Shown here: positions 45,138-55,052 of the stretch, piece by piece
How the letters are laid out: each line of letters opens with the position of its first letter
Position numbering within the stretch: the stretch's first letter is position 1
Assembly (NCBI RefSeq): GCF_003992615.1
Contig: NZ_RZMY01000016.1
Location: 248,001 to 312,000 of the forward strand
DNA from: Flagellimonas beolgyonensis
GTDB taxonomy: Bacteria; Bacteroidota; Bacteroidia; Flavobacteriales; Flavobacteriaceae
Reading direction: 5' to 3'
DNA: 64,000 bases
Position numbers and translations under genes: made by a program
Notes under the pieces: generated by a model
The model's input: only the letters and a program-made list of their open reading frames with translations
The model's database searches: none
Told to the model about the DNA's origin: nothing

Positions 45138-45620
45138 TCAGTTCAAGCTTTCCACATAATTTTTGATTCCGTTTTCATCCAAATGGACCACATCCCAATC
45201 CCTTAGAACATTGGCCCCTTTCTTTTCATAAAAGGCTATGGCAGGTTCGTTCCAGTCCAACACCTCCCAACAAATACGTTTTACCCCAAGTTTATGGCCG
45301 TATTTTACTACCTCATCCAATAGGGCGGTTCCAAGCCCACTTCCTCTCATCCGCTCTGCAACGATCAAATCTTCCAAATGAATTACCGGACCTTTCCAAG
45401 TGGAAAAGCGTGGGAATACCAAGGCAATGCCCCCGATACCATCGGAAGTCTCTGCAACAAAGCAATGAAACAGGGGTTGTTCCCCAAATCCGTGCGCTTT
45501 TAAATCCTCAACAGTGACCTCCACAGCATCCGGCTCCTTTTCAAAATGGGCCAATTCCTGTATCAGGCCCAATACCTGTTCCATGTCTTCGGGACGTGCA
45601 TCCCTGATTGTAAATTCCAT
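45138..45620 (-). CDS. GNAT family N-acetyltransferase, diamine acetyltransferase-like
   Basis: Single-domain acetyltransferase, 160 aa. IRDARPEDMEQVLGLIQELA, then VIHLEDLIVAERMRGSGLGT (acetyl-CoA pyrophosphate loop) and VLDWNEPAIAFYEKKGANVL match the spermidine/diamine acetyltransferase subgroup, which includes thialysine acetyltransferases. Substrate uncertain. An ATG 7 codons upstream (45641) is possible. It precedes aspartate kinase by 32 bp on the same strand and is divergent from fbp. Confidence 0.87.
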   Translation of the reverse strand: MEFTIRDARPEDMEQVLGLIQELAHFEKEPDAVEVTVEDLKAHGFGEQPLFHCFVAETSDGIGGIALVFPRFSTWKGPVIHLEDLIVAERMRGSGLGTALLDEVVKYGHKLGVKRICWEVLDWNEPAIAFYEKKGANVLRDWDVVHLDENGIKNYVESLN

Positions 45621-45729
45621 ATTGTTAGAAATAAAACTCAAAGTTATAAAATTACAAAACTAAAGTCTTTCGAAATCGTTGTAGTTTCACAAAATGCCCG
45701 ATATTTGTCCATAAATAAAACAGCTATTC

Positions 45730-46743
45730 ATGTTCGAGCAGCAGCACCGCACATTAGGCGAATTTATTATCGCCAATCAAAACTCATTTCAGTATACATC
45801 CGGGGAACTTTCTAGATTATTGAACGGCATTCGATTGGCCGCCAAAGTGGTCAACCACGAAGTAAACAAAGCGGGACTGGTGGACATCATCGGTTCGGCA
45901 GGCGACACCAACATTCAAGGGGAAAACCAGCAAAAACTGGACGTGCTTGCCAACGAAAAGTTCATTCAGACACTCAAAAACCGAGAAATTGTTTGCGGTA
46001 TCGCCTCCGAGGAGGAGGATGATTTTATCAGCATCAACAGTTTCGACAATCAGCATAAGAACAAGTACATTGTTTTGATCGATCCCTTGGATGGATCGTC
46101 CAACATCGATGTGAACGTCTCCGTTGGAACCATTTTTTCCATTTATCGACGGGTTACCCCAGTGGGCACCCCAGTTACTTTGGAGGATTTTTTACAACCG
46201 GGCAGAAACCAAATTGCAGCTGGGTACATCATCTATGGTACGTCCACCATGCTGGTCTATACCACTGGGGATGGCGTAAACGGATTTACCCTGAACCCTG
46301 CACTGGGCACCTTTTATCTGTCCCACCCCAAAATGCAATTCCCCGAAACGGGAAAAATTTATTCGGTGAACGAAGGGAACTATATCCATTTTCCACAAGG
46401 GGTGAAGGATTACATCAAATATTGTCAAATGGAGGAAGGTGATAGACCGTATACATCGCGTTATATAGGATCGTTGGTCTCCGATTTTCACCGCAACATG
46501 ATCAAAGGAGGTATTTACATGTACCCAAAGAGCAGTAAGGCCCAAAATGGCAAGTTACGTCTACTGTACGAATGCAATCCCATGGCATTTTTGGCAGAAC
46601 AGGCCAACGGTAAGGCGAGTGACGGATTTAGACCCATTTTGGACATACAGCCAACCGAACTGCACGAGCGCGTACCTTTCTTCTGTGGAAGCAAAAAAAT
46701 GGTGGAAAAAGCAGAGGAGTTTATGGCCAAGGCCAAAGTTTAG
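45730..46743 (+). CDS. fbp: fructose-1,6-bisphosphatase, class I
   Basis: Gluconeogenic phosphatase, 337 aa. Metal-site motifs are clear: [10 protein letters not shown] with three consecutive Glu, [20 protein letters not shown], then the substrate-binding region [21 protein letters not shown] and [19 protein letters not shown]. Converts fructose-1,6-bisphosphate to fructose-6-phosphate in the cytosol. Monocistronic; its stop overlaps the stop of the convergent TerB-like gene by 4 bp. Confidence 0.97.
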   Translation: MFEQQHRTLGEFIIANQNSFQYTSGELSRLLNGIRLAAKVVNHEVNKAGLVDIIGSAGDTNIQGENQQKLDVLANEKFIQTLKNREIVCGIASEEEDDFISINSFDNQHKNKYIVLIDPLDGSSNIDVNVSVGTIFSIYRRVTPVGTPVTLEDFLQPGRNQIAAGYIIYGTSTMLVYTTGDGVNGFTLNPALGTFYLSHPKMQFPETGKIYSVNEGNYIHFPQGVKDYIKYCQMEEGDRPYTSRYIGSLVSDFHRNMIKGGIYMYPKSSKAQNGKLRLLYECNPMAFLAEQANGKASDGFRPILDIQPTELHERVPFFCGSKKMVEKAEEFMAKAKV

Positions 46744-47171
46744 TTACACTCCCGCTTGATCAATTCGTGATAATCTTCAAAGTCTATTTGGCCAGAAAAA
46801 ATGGCAATGGATTTATTGATCACTTCTGTTGCCTTTTTAGGAGAAAATCCTAATCCAATAGCATACTTTTCCACAATAATGCGCTCATCTTCATCGATGT
46901 AGTGGTCGGAAAAGATGATTTGGAAGAATTCGAACAGCCTTTTAAATCTTTTTTCGCCGCTATGTGGGGTTTCAATAGGGTATTTGTTCTCCTTTTTCAT
47001 CACTTCCTTGAACTCTTGTTCGGTGATATTCAGTTTAAAGGCGAATTTTTCCAAAACCGCTTTTTCCTTCGGATTTATTTCCCCATCAACGGCCGCCAAA
47101 CTTGCCAAAGTTGCAAAATGGGCAAGGTTTTTTCGGTGGTCTCCGTGCTCGTATAGATCTAAAATTGGCAT
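46740..47171 (-). CDS. TerB-like protein
   Basis: All-helical acidic protein, 143 aa, of the TerB/DjlA N-domain fold: [20 protein letters not shown] (a metal-binding-like GEIxxxE helix) and [18 protein letters not shown] (second copy). TerB-type proteins bind metal ions near membranes in stress systems, but no other ter gene is nearby. The ATG at 47171 gives a standard N-terminus; 47192 would add 7 residues. It converges on fbp with a 4-bp overlap and is divergent from the helicase. Confidence 0.8.
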   Translation of the reverse strand: MPILDLYEHGDHRKNLAHFATLASLAAVDGEINPKEKAVLEKFAFKLNITEQEFKEVMKKENKYPIETPHSGEKRFKRLFEFFQIIFSDHYIDEDERIIVEKYAIGLGFSPKKATEVINKSIAIFSGQIDFEDYHELIKRECN

Positions 47172-47281
47172 ATCGAAAATTTTATACTGCAAATATAAAT
47201 TTTATCGCAAGAAAGCCCATGTGTGGGCATGAAAGAAATTCGTAATTTTCAATTTCCAAGCATAATTTCAACAACGGCGAT

Positions 47282-49744
47282 CTGCAGAATTCCGAACTCT
47301 TCCATATTGCGGAAAATTGGTTCCATCAACAAGGATGGCAGCCCTTCCCATTTCAAAAACAGACCTGGGATGCTTTTTTGGAAGGCAAGCATGGCCTATT
47401 GAACGCACCAACCGGAAGTGGAAAAACCTATGCGCTTTGGTTTCCCATTGTATTGAATTATATCAAGAACAATCCCGATTATAGATCCACGCACAAAAAG
47501 GGGTTGAAAGCGGTTTGGATCACTCCGTTACGTGCCCTTTCCCAAGAAATAAAGCAATCCGCCGAACGCATCACCCAAGATCTGGGCACCCAGATGACTG
47601 TAGGTATCCGAACCGGGGACACATCCACCAAAGAGCGGGCAAAACAACGGACCACCATGCCGGACCTTTTGATCACCACGCCTGAAAGCCTGCACCTCCT
47701 CCTGTCATCTAAAGGCTATGCAAAATTGTTCAAGGACTGTACTGCCATTGTAGTGGATGAATGGCACGAACTATTGGGTTCGAAACGTGGGGTACAGATG
47801 GAACTGGGCCTGTCCCGATTAAAAACAGTGTGCACCGACTTGCGCATTTGGGGCATTTCGGCCACCATCGGAAACTTGGAACAAGCCAGAGAAGTACTTT
47901 TGGGCCCAGCCACGCCCCAGTTGGAAAATTCGGTGCTGGTGAAGGCCAATCTCAATAAAAAAATTACGGTAAAGAGCATCATCCCAAAAACCATGGAAAA
48001 ATTTCCCTGGCGCGGCCATTTGGGGCTGCATTTGTTGGAAGATGTGGTGCCCATCATCAATAACAGTAGAACCACCTTGCTCTTTACCAATACGCGTAGC
48101 CAGTGCGAAATCTGGTTCCAAAAAATACTCGAAAAACATCCGGAATATGCAGGTGAAATGGCCATGCACCATGGCAGCATCAACAAAGAAACGAGGCTTT
48201 GGGTGGAACAGGCCATTCGGAATGAAAGCCTACGGGCCGTGGTCTGTACCTCGAGTTTGGACCTTGGGGTAGATTTTGCCCCTGTTGAAACTGTGGTACA
48301 GATTGGTGGACCCAAGGGCGTGGCCCGATTTTTACAACGGGCGGGTAGAAGTGGCCACAGACCTGGCAAGGAAAGCGTCATTTATTTTTTGCCCACCCAT
48401 GCCATGGAATTGATCGAGGCCTCTGCCATGCAAAAAGCCGTTTTGCACCATGCCGTGGAGGACCGTATCCCCTACCTCAACAGTTTTGATGTCCTGCTTC
48501 AATACCTGACCACACTGGCGGTTTCCGATGGGTTTTATCCCGAAGAGATATTCCCAGAGATCAAACAGACCTTTTGCTTTCAGGCCCTATCGGAAGACCA
48601 ATGGCAATGGTTGCTCAATTTTTTGGTGATGGGTAGCCAAAGTCTGAAAAGTTACGACGAATATAAAAAGGTGGACGTTGAGGAAGATGGCAAATTCAAG
48701 GTGAACAACCGGGCCGTGGCCATGCGACATCGATTTCAGATCGGGACCATAGTTGGGGATGCCACCATTTCGGTACGTTACCAAAAAGGTGGGTACATTG
48801 GTAGCATCGAGGAGTATTTCATCTCCAAATTGAGCCCTGGCGATGTGTTTACCTTTGCAGGCAGAAACCTGGAATTCATTCGCATCAAAGGAATGTCGGC
48901 CCATGTTCGAAATTCGTCCAAACGCACCAGCAAGGTTCCCAGTTGGATGGGTGGCCGATTGAGCTTTTCGGCCAAAATGTCGGAACTATTGCGCCAAGAA
49001 CTGTACACTGCCGAATTGCCCAAAGCCAAACAATCCATTGAGATTCAATCGCTGGCACCCATGTTTGCCAAACAGCGGGAAGAGAGCATTGTGCCCCAGC
49101 CTCACCAATTTTTGATCGAAACCTTTAAAACCTCCGATGGGTACCACCATATTTTTTATCCGTTTGAGGGGAGGGCCATCCACGAAGGCATGAGCAGTTT
49201 GCTGGCGTATCGTATCAGTTTGTTGACCCCGATAACCTGTTCTCTCGCTTTTAATGATTATGGTTTTGAATTGCTTTCGGACAAACCCATCGATATCCAG
49301 GCCATTTTGGACAACAATCTATTTACTGCAGATTATATGTTGTCCGATCTTCAAAAAAGCTTGAACTCGAATGAAATGGCCCGACGCAAATTCCGCGATA
49401 TTGCAGTTATCAGCGGAATGGTTTTTACGGGCTACCCCGAAAAAGGGGTGAAAATGAAACACCTGCAAAGCAGCTCCGAACTGTTGTTCGATGTGTTCAA
49501 GGATTTTGAGGACGACAACTTGTTGTATCAGCAAGCTTTCACGGAAACATTTGAACACCAATTGGAGGAAGGGCGTTTGCGATTGGCCCTGGAGCGTATC
49601 GCCCAACAGGAAATTGTTTGGAAACAATGCAGCAGGCCCACCCCGTTCTCCTTTCCGATCATTACCGACCGATTGCGGGAAAAATTGTCCAACGAAAAGC
49701 TGGCGGACTGTATCAAACGAATGACTGCAATATTGAATAAATGA
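47282..49744 (+). CDS. ligase-associated DNA damage response DEXH box helicase (Lhr-type)
   Basis: DNA helicase of the Lhr superfamily, about 820 aa. Q-motif region PFPFQKQTWDAFLEGKHG, Walker A NAPTGSGKT, DEXH box VVDEWHELLG, SATIGN, VVCTSSLDLGVDF, then QRAGRSGHRPG, followed by the long Lhr-specific domains. It belongs to the ligase-associated set with the PdeM phosphoesterase, which overlaps by 4 bp. No ATG is available: the frame is open from 47246, ATT (47252) and CTG (47282) precede FHIAENWF and the Q-motif, while the TTG at 47378 would cut them off. CTG is chosen; this is uncertain. Confidence 0.9.
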   Translation: MQNSELFHIAENWFHQQGWQPFPFQKQTWDAFLEGKHGLLNAPTGSGKTYALWFPIVLNYIKNNPDYRSTHKKGLKAVWITPLRALSQEIKQSAERITQDLGTQMTVGIRTGDTSTKERAKQRTTMPDLLITTPESLHLLLSSKGYAKLFKDCTAIVVDEWHELLGSKRGVQMELGLSRLKTVCTDLRIWGISATIGNLEQAREVLLGPATPQLENSVLVKANLNKKITVKSIIPKTMEKFPWRGHLGLHLLEDVVPIINNSRTTLLFTNTRSQCEIWFQKILEKHPEYAGEMAMHHGSINKETRLWVEQAIRNESLRAVVCTSSLDLGVDFAPVETVVQIGGPKGVARFLQRAGRSGHRPGKESVIYFLPTHAMELIEASAMQKAVLHHAVEDRIPYLNSFDVLLQYLTTLAVSDGFYPEEIFPEIKQTFCFQALSEDQWQWLLNFLVMGSQSLKSYDEYKKVDVEEDGKFKVNNRAVAMRHRFQIGTIVGDATISVRYQKGGYIGSIEEYFISKLSPGDVFTFAGRNLEFIRIKGMSAHVRNSSKRTSKVPSWMGGRLSFSAKMSELLRQELYTAELPKAKQSIEIQSLAPMFAKQREESIVPQPHQFLIETFKTSDGYHHIFYPFEGRAIHEGMSSLLAYRISLLTPITCSLAFNDYGFELLSDKPIDIQAILDNNLFTADYMLSDLQKSLNSNEMARRKFRDIAVISGMVFTGYPEKGVKMKHLQSSSELLFDVFKDFEDDNLLYQQAFTETFEHQLEEGRLRLALERIAQQEIVWKQCSRPTPFSFPIITDRLREKLSNEKLADCIKRMTAILNK

Positions 49745-50367
49745 ACCTGACCATTAAAGATCAAACATTTCAACTCCACCCTTTGGGTGGGCTGTTCTGG
49801 CAGGAAAAATCCCTGTTGCTGATCAGTGATGTACACTTGGGCAAAGTTTCGCATTTTAGGAAGTTTGGGGCCGCGGTTCCCCGAAAGGCCGTGCACAAAA
49901 ACTTTGTGTTGTTGGATATGCTGGTTTCCAACTTTCAGCCTTTTCAAATCTGTTTTTTGGGCGATCTCTTTCACTCCTCCCTAAACAAAGAATGGGAACT
50001 GTTTGAAAATTGGGTGGCCAAGACCCCTTCGGAAATTATTCTGGTGGCGGGCAACCATGACATCATTGCCCCAGAGAAATTCCAACAATTGGACATTCCC
50101 ATTTTTCCCGAGTTGGTAATCGACGATTTTTTGTTGACCCACCATCCGGAGGAACGGGAAGACCACTTCACTTTTTGTGGGCATATCCACCCTGCGGTCA
50201 AACTCCAAGGTTTTGGCAGACAACGCCTTAGACTGCCCTGCTTTTTTAAGTCCAAAAACCAAATGATATTGCCCGCCTTCGGCCAATTTACAGGCACCCA
50301 TGCTCTAAACCCTTCAAAAGATGATGAAGTTTATGCTATCGTGGAGGATACTGTGGTAAAAATATGA
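49741..50367 (+). CDS. pdeM: ligase-associated DNA damage response endonuclease PdeM
   Basis: Metallophosphoesterase, 208 aa. Two-metal motifs in order: ISDVHLGKVSH, FLGDLFHSSL, VAGNHDI, then a late LTHHPEERED and CGHIHPAVKL. These define the calcineurin-like fold of PdeM, paired with a Lhr-type helicase in bacterial repair operons together with a DNA ligase and an exonuclease. Here it overlaps the helicase by 4 bp (ATGA). The ligase and exonuclease are not in the window. Confidence 0.92.
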   Translation: MNLTIKDQTFQLHPLGGLFWQEKSLLLISDVHLGKVSHFRKFGAAVPRKAVHKNFVLLDMLVSNFQPFQICFLGDLFHSSLNKEWELFENWVAKTPSEIILVAGNHDIIAPEKFQQLDIPIFPELVIDDFLLTHHPEEREDHFTFCGHIHPAVKLQGFGRQRLRLPCFFKSKNQMILPAFGQFTGTHALNPSKDDEVYAIVEDTVVKI

Positions 50368-50575
50368 CAATTGAACCCAATTAATTTATGGGCAATTGAA
50401 TCTGTAATTTTTATTCAAAATTACTCCTCCTCTTTAACAAAGTCCATTCATAGTTAATTTTTGTCCATTTAGCCCAACAAGGTAAAAGAAATTGGAGTTA
50501 ACATAATTTTAACTATACCGAGGGTAAAATACATGCCACATCCCGAACCAATAACCTAACTCTTAAACAAACCTA

Positions 50576-51487
50576 ATGAATTCAAAAAAAGTACTTACAA
50601 CATTTTTGTTATTTTCAACGGTATTTGCTATTGGTCAAACATCCTTTGATGGTTTCTTTCCAAAAAAAGGCAAACTGAGCTTGACTACTTCATATACACG
50701 TACTTCATATGATGAATTTTATGTTGGCAAGGAAATCACCAGTCCAGTACCCGCTCATAATGAAGTTAACCAAAACATTTACACCTTGTACGGTACCTAT
50801 GCTGTTTCGGACAACCTTGGTATAATTGTCAACTTCCCCTATTTTGCCGCGGAAGGCGATGGCGAACCCGACCCAATTAATGGAAAAACCGAACAAAACG
50901 ACATACAAGACATCAATATCTATGGAAAATATAGATTTGCACAATCCAAATTTAATGGTGGAAGTGTTGATTATTTGACTGCCCTGGGCTTTACTTTACC
51001 TACAGGCTATCAATCCAATGGGATACTTTCCATTGGTAGCGGCTCCTTTAACACCAATCTTCACGCAGGGGCCCAATTGAACACCAACTTAGGACTTTTT
51101 GCATCTGTTTTGGCTGGATACAGCCTTAGAGGTGAAGCAGATGACGATTTTGGCACAAACGGAGGAGAAGATTTTGACGTTCCCGATGCTTTTCTATTCA
51201 CCGGAAAAATAGGTTATGCCACTTCCAATTTTTATGTTGATGGCTATGTAAATTATCAAGCATCAACAGATGGATGGGATCTTACGGATCCAAACTTTGG
51301 TGGCCGTTTCCCTGAGTCCAAAGTAAGTTATACTCTTTTGGGTATAAGTGCCTATGTACCGGTTACGCAGCTGATTGGGGTAAGTGCAGGCTATGGAACT
51401 GTAATCGATGGTAGGAATATTGGAGATACCAACTTTTTTAATTTTGGCTTGACCTTCAATATCCATACAGCCTCCAAATTACAATAA
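50576..51487 (+). CDS. predicted outer-membrane beta-barrel protein
   Basis: Secreted protein, 303 aa. Signal peptide (TFLLFSTVFAIGQ) then a series of aromatic-ended amphipathic strands (KLSLTTSYTRTSYDEFYVG, GIIVNFPYF, YLTALGFTLPTGYQSNG, YTLLGISAYVPVTQL, FFNFGLTFNI). The overall pattern fits an outer-membrane barrel of about 12-14 strands, possibly of the transporter type related to MetA-pathway proteins. No substrate can be proposed. Alone between pdeM and mfd, with a GC-rich terminator downstream. Confidence 0.7.
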   Translation: MNSKKVLTTFLLFSTVFAIGQTSFDGFFPKKGKLSLTTSYTRTSYDEFYVGKEITSPVPAHNEVNQNIYTLYGTYAVSDNLGIIVNFPYFAAEGDGEPDPINGKTEQNDIQDINIYGKYRFAQSKFNGGSVDYLTALGFTLPTGYQSNGILSIGSGSFNTNLHAGAQLNTNLGLFASVLAGYSLRGEADDDFGTNGGEDFDVPDAFLFTGKIGYATSNFYVDGYVNYQASTDGWDLTDPNFGGRFPESKVSYTLLGISAYVPVTQLIGVSAGYGTVIDGRNIGDTNFFNFGLTFNIHTASKLQ

Positions 51488-51512
51488 CTAAAGTTTTGTT
51501 CATGATAGAAAG

Positions 51513-51544
51513 CTTGGGGCCCAATGGGGGTCCCAGTTTTTTTT
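51513..51544 (+). terminator. Rho-independent terminator
   Basis: CTTGGGGCCC and GGGTCCCAG form a GC-rich stem (one bulge, one G-U) around a 5-nt loop, followed by eight T. It ends the barrel gene and lies just before the mfd promoter. Confidence 0.8.
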
Positions 51545-51576
51545 CAAAAAAAGACGAACAAAAAAGCAGCTTATCA

Positions 51577-51584
51577 TATCTTTG
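51577..51584 (+). promoter_or_regulatory. possible -7 box overlapping the mfd start
   Basis: TATCTTTG fits TAnnTTTG and ends 6 bp before the ATG at 51591, so transcripts would have almost no leader. It also shows why the in-frame TTG at 51582 is unlikely to be the start. No -33 TTG was found, so confidence is low. Confidence 0.35.
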
Positions 51585-51590
51585 TCTGCT

Positions 51591-54500
51591 ATGGGAAAAA
51601 ACCCCATATCGGCTTTCCTTGATCAGTCTCCGTCTCTTAGGAAACTGCGGGATGCCATTGCCCAATCGCAACAATCCCAAAAGAACAGCCATCAAAAAAT
51701 CAATCTCAAGGGACTTGTGGGATCCTCCCTTTCCTTTGTGGTCACGGAAGCCTTCAAGTCGGCCGATGCTCCCTTTTTATTGATTTTGAACGATAAGGAA
51801 GAGGCTGCCTATCACTTGAACGATCTGGAACTCTTGATCGGAGAAAACGACGTGCTCTTTTATCCGGGTAGCTACCGTAGACCCTATCAAATTGAAGAAA
51901 CCGACAACGCCAATGTGTTGTTGAGGGCCGAGGTGCTGAACCGTATCAATTCCCGGAAAAAACCCGCGGTGATTGTGACCTATCCCGATGCGCTTTTTGA
52001 AAAAGTGGTCACGCGAAAGGACTTGGACAAGAATACCCTTAAGATCAGATTGGAGGATACGCTTTCGCTTGATTTTTTGAACGAGGTGCTTTTCGAATAC
52101 CAGTTCAAGCGGGTGGATTTTGTGACCGAACCGGGCGAGTTTTCCGTGCGTGGTGGCATTGTGGACGTGTTCTCCTTTTCCAATGATGAGCCGTATCGTA
52201 TCGAATTTTTTGGGGACGAAGTGGACAGTATCAGAACCTTTGATGTGGAAACCCAACTCTCCACGGACAAGGTGAAGAAAATCACCATCATCCCCAATGT
52301 GGAGAATAAGTTCATGCAGGAATCCCGGGAAAGTTTCCTCAAATACATTTCGCCCAATACCGTGGTCTTTGAAAAAAATCCGTCGTTGATCTACGATCGT
52401 ATCGATGCTTTCTTTGCCAAGGCGGAAGAAAGTTTTGGCAAGCTCAGCGGCGAGTTGAAGCATGCCGAGCCCAAGGAACTTTTTGTGGACTCCACTTTGT
52501 TGAAAAACCAATTGGAGGATTTTCTTTGCGTGCAGGTGGGGTCGTCTTCCGGTACTCAAACAGGTGACGAAATCAATTTCAACACCAAACCCCAGCCGGC
52601 GTTCAATAAAAAATTTGACCTGCTCATCGAGGACCTGAATGAAAACCGGAAAGCAGGGTTCACCAATTATATTTTCTGTTCCACCGAACAACAGGCCAAG
52701 CGTTTGCACGATATTTTCGAGGAGGTGGACAAAACGGTACACTACCAAACCCTGGTTTTTCCCCTTTTTCAGGGATTCATCGATCAAGACCTGAAACTGG
52801 CCTGCTACACCGACCATCAAATTTTTGAACGGTACCACAAGTTCCATTTGAAAAATGGCTATGCCAAAAAACAGGCCATTACCCTCAAGGAACTCAATAA
52901 ATTGGAAATTGGGGATTATGTGACCCACATTGACCATGGGATCGGAAAATTCGGGGGACTCCAAAAAATCGATGTGGAAGGCAAAAAACAGGAAGCCATC
53001 AAATTGATCTATGGCGACCGCGACATTTTGTATGTGAGCATCCACTCGCTCCACAAAATTTCCAAATACAACGGTAAGGATGGAGCTCCGCCCAAGATTT
53101 ATAAATTGGGTTCGGCCGCTTGGAAAAACCTAAAACAAAAGACGAAAAACCGGGTCAAGAAAATTGCGTTCGACTTGATTCAGGTCTACGCCAAGCGACG
53201 CTTGGAAAAAGGATTCCAGTGTGCCCCCGATAGCTACCTGCAGTTTGAGTTGGAAGCGTCTTTCTTGTATGAAGACACACCCGATCAGGAAAAATCGACC
53301 CAAGATGTGAAACGGGATATGGAAAGTGAGCGCCCTATGGACCGTTTAATCTGTGGGGATGTGGGCTTTGGAAAGACAGAGGTGGCCATTCGAGCAGCAT
53401 TCAAGGCGGTGGACAATGGCAAACAGGTGGCCGTTTTGGTACCCACCACCATTTTGGCCTTTCAACATCACCGAACTTTTGGGGAACGATTGAAGGATAT
53501 GCCGGTGACCGTGGAATACCTCAACCGTTTCCGGACTGCCAAGGAAAAAAAGGACATTCTGGAACGATTGGCGGCTGGAAAAGTTGACATAATTATCGGG
53601 ACCCATCAGTTGGTGAACAAAAATGTACAGTTCAAAGATCTGGGCTTGTTGATCGTGGACGAAGAACAGAAATTTGGGGTTTCCGTGAAGGAAAAATTGC
53701 GTTCCATCAAAGAAAATGTGGATGTGCTCACTTTGACCGCTACGCCCATTCCAAGAACATTGCAATTCAGTTTGATGGCGGCCCGGGATCTCTCCGTGAT
53801 CAACACACCCCCACCGAACCGCTATCCCATCGAAAGCCAAGTGATCCGATTCAACGAAGAAATTATCCGCGATGCCGTTTCCTACGAAATCCAACGGGGC
53901 GGGCAGGTGTTCTTTATCCATAACCGTATTGAGAACATCAAGGAGGTGGCCGGTATGCTTCAACGATTGGTGCCCGACGCCAAAATAGGCATCGGACATG
54001 GGCAAATGGAAGGCAAAAAATTGGAACAGCTTATGCTCGCCTTCATGAATGGGGAGTTTGATGTGCTCGTTTCCACCACCATTGTGGAAAGTGGTCTGGA
54101 CGTGACCAATGCCAACACCATTTTCATCAACAATGCCAACAGTTTTGGGTTAAGCGACCTACACCAAATGCGTGGCCGTGTTGGGCGAAGCAACAAAAAA
54201 GCGTTCTGTTTCTTCATTACGCCACCGTATGAGGTAATGACCCCCGATGCCCGAAAACGAATTGAAGCCTTGGAACAGTTCACCGATCTGGGCAGTGGTT
54301 TCAACATCGCCATGAAAGATCTGGAAATCCGTGGTGCTGGAGATTTGTTGGGTGGTGAACAGAGTGGGTTCATCAACGAAATCGGTTTTGAAACCTACCA
54401 AAAAATATTGACCGAAGCCATCGAGGAACTCAAAGAAAATGAGTTCAAGGAACTATACGAGGAAGTGGAGGGCCACAAGGAAAAAGTATATGTAAAGGAA

Positions 54501-54974
54501 CTGCAGTTGGATACTGATTTTGAATTGCTCTTCCCGGATGATTACATCAACAACATCACCGAACGATTGAACCTGTATACCCAGCTCAATGAGGTACAGA
54601 ACGAGGAAGGCCTCCAAAAATTTGAAGCACAACTGGTGGATCGTTTCGGGGAACTCCCAGAGCAGGCGGAAGACCTATTGAATTCCGTTCGCATTAAATG
54701 GATTGCCACCCATATTGGTCTGGAAAAAGTGATCTTGAAAAACGGCAAATTTGTTGGGTACTTTATCGCCGACCAACAATCCGACTTTTACCAAAGTCCC
54801 ATGTTCTCCAAGGTGTTGCAATACGTGCAGAGCCACTCACAACAGGCCAAATTAAAAGAGAAACAGACCCGAAACGGACTGCGTTTGTTATTGACCTTTG
54901 AACGGATCACCAGCGTGGAAAAAGCCTTGCAGGTTTTGGAGCCGTTGAAAGTTGTTCCTACACAAAAAGAATGA
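51591..54974 (+). CDS. mfd: transcription-repair coupling factor
   Basis: Large ATP-dependent translocase, 1127 aa, which removes stalled RNA polymerase and recruits UvrA. Visible in order: UvrB-homology N-terminal domains (FYPGSYRRPYQIEETDNANV), the RNA polymerase-interacting CarD-like domain (LEIGDYVTHIDHGIGKF), RecG-like helicase with Walker A GDVGFGKTE, LIVDEEQKFG, TATPIPRTL, and STTIVESGLDV, then QMRGRVGRS, and the C-terminal TRCF domain. Length is near the family norm. Dispersed repeats begin exactly at the stop codon. Confidence 0.97.
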   Translation: MGKNPISAFLDQSPSLRKLRDAIAQSQQSQKNSHQKINLKGLVGSSLSFVVTEAFKSADAPFLLILNDKEEAAYHLNDLELLIGENDVLFYPGSYRRPYQIEETDNANVLLRAEVLNRINSRKKPAVIVTYPDALFEKVVTRKDLDKNTLKIRLEDTLSLDFLNEVLFEYQFKRVDFVTEPGEFSVRGGIVDVFSFSNDEPYRIEFFGDEVDSIRTFDVETQLSTDKVKKITIIPNVENKFMQESRESFLKYISPNTVVFEKNPSLIYDRIDAFFAKAEESFGKLSGELKHAEPKELFVDSTLLKNQLEDFLCVQVGSSSGTQTGDEINFNTKPQPAFNKKFDLLIEDLNENRKAGFTNYIFCSTEQQAKRLHDIFEEVDKTVHYQTLVFPLFQGFIDQDLKLACYTDHQIFERYHKFHLKNGYAKKQAITLKELNKLEIGDYVTHIDHGIGKFGGLQKIDVEGKKQEAIKLIYGDRDILYVSIHSLHKISKYNGKDGAPPKIYKLGSAAWKNLKQKTKNRVKKIAFDLIQVYAKRRLEKGFQCAPDSYLQFELEASFLYEDTPDQEKSTQDVKRDMESERPMDRLICGDVGFGKTEVAIRAAFKAVDNGKQVAVLVPTTILAFQHHRTFGERLKDMPVTVEYLNRFRTAKEKKDILERLAAGKVDIIIGTHQLVNKNVQFKDLGLLIVDEEQKFGVSVKEKLRSIKENVDVLTLTATPIPRTLQFSLMAARDLSVINTPPPNRYPIESQVIRFNEEIIRDAVSYEIQRGGQVFFIHNRIENIKEVAGMLQRLVPDAKIGIGHGQMEGKKLEQLMLAFMNGEFDVLVSTTIVESGLDVTNANTIFINNANSFGLSDLHQMRGRVGRSNKKAFCFFITPPYEVMTPDARKRIEALEQFTDLGSGFNIAMKDLEIRGAGDLLGGEQSGFINEIGFETYQKILTEAIEELKENEFKELYEEVEGHKEKVYVKELQLDTDFELLFPDDYINNITERLNLYTQLNEVQNEEGLQKFEAQLVDRFGELPEQAEDLLNSVRIKWIATHIGLEKVILKNGKFVGYFIADQQSDFYQSPMFSKVLQYVQSHSQQAKLKEKQTRNGLRLLLTFERITSVEKALQVLEPLKVVPTQKE

Positions 54975-55040
54975 GATTCTTCACTGCGTTCAGAATGACC
55001 AATTGGAGTCATTTCGACAGAGCGTAGCGACGAGAAATCC
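54973..55040. repeat. dispersed palindromic repeat, copy 2 (arms in reversed order)
   Basis: GAGATTCTTCACTGCGTTCA then GAATGAC (54973-54999) and GTCATTTCGACAGAGCGTAG to CGAGAAATCC (55008-55040), the two arms of the element with an 8-bp gap and outward order compared with copies 1 and 3. It starts inside the mfd stop codon region. Confidence 0.75.
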
Positions 55041-55052
55041 TTTGAACCAGAA

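Noticed and set aside
46740..47171. TerB-like gene as part of a tellurite-resistance cluster
   Set aside because: No other ter genes nearby; single TerB-fold proteins are common and not evidence of tellurite resistance.
50368..50398. Possible terminator after pdeM
   Set aside because: CAATTG...CCCA pairs with TGGG...CAATTG imperfectly, and there is no T tract, so a terminator is not supported.
51777..53054. 425-codon open frame antisense to mfd
   Set aside because: It lies wholly inside mfd, whose domain motifs are intact, and shows no recognisable domain, signal or start context; long antisense frames arise from codon bias.
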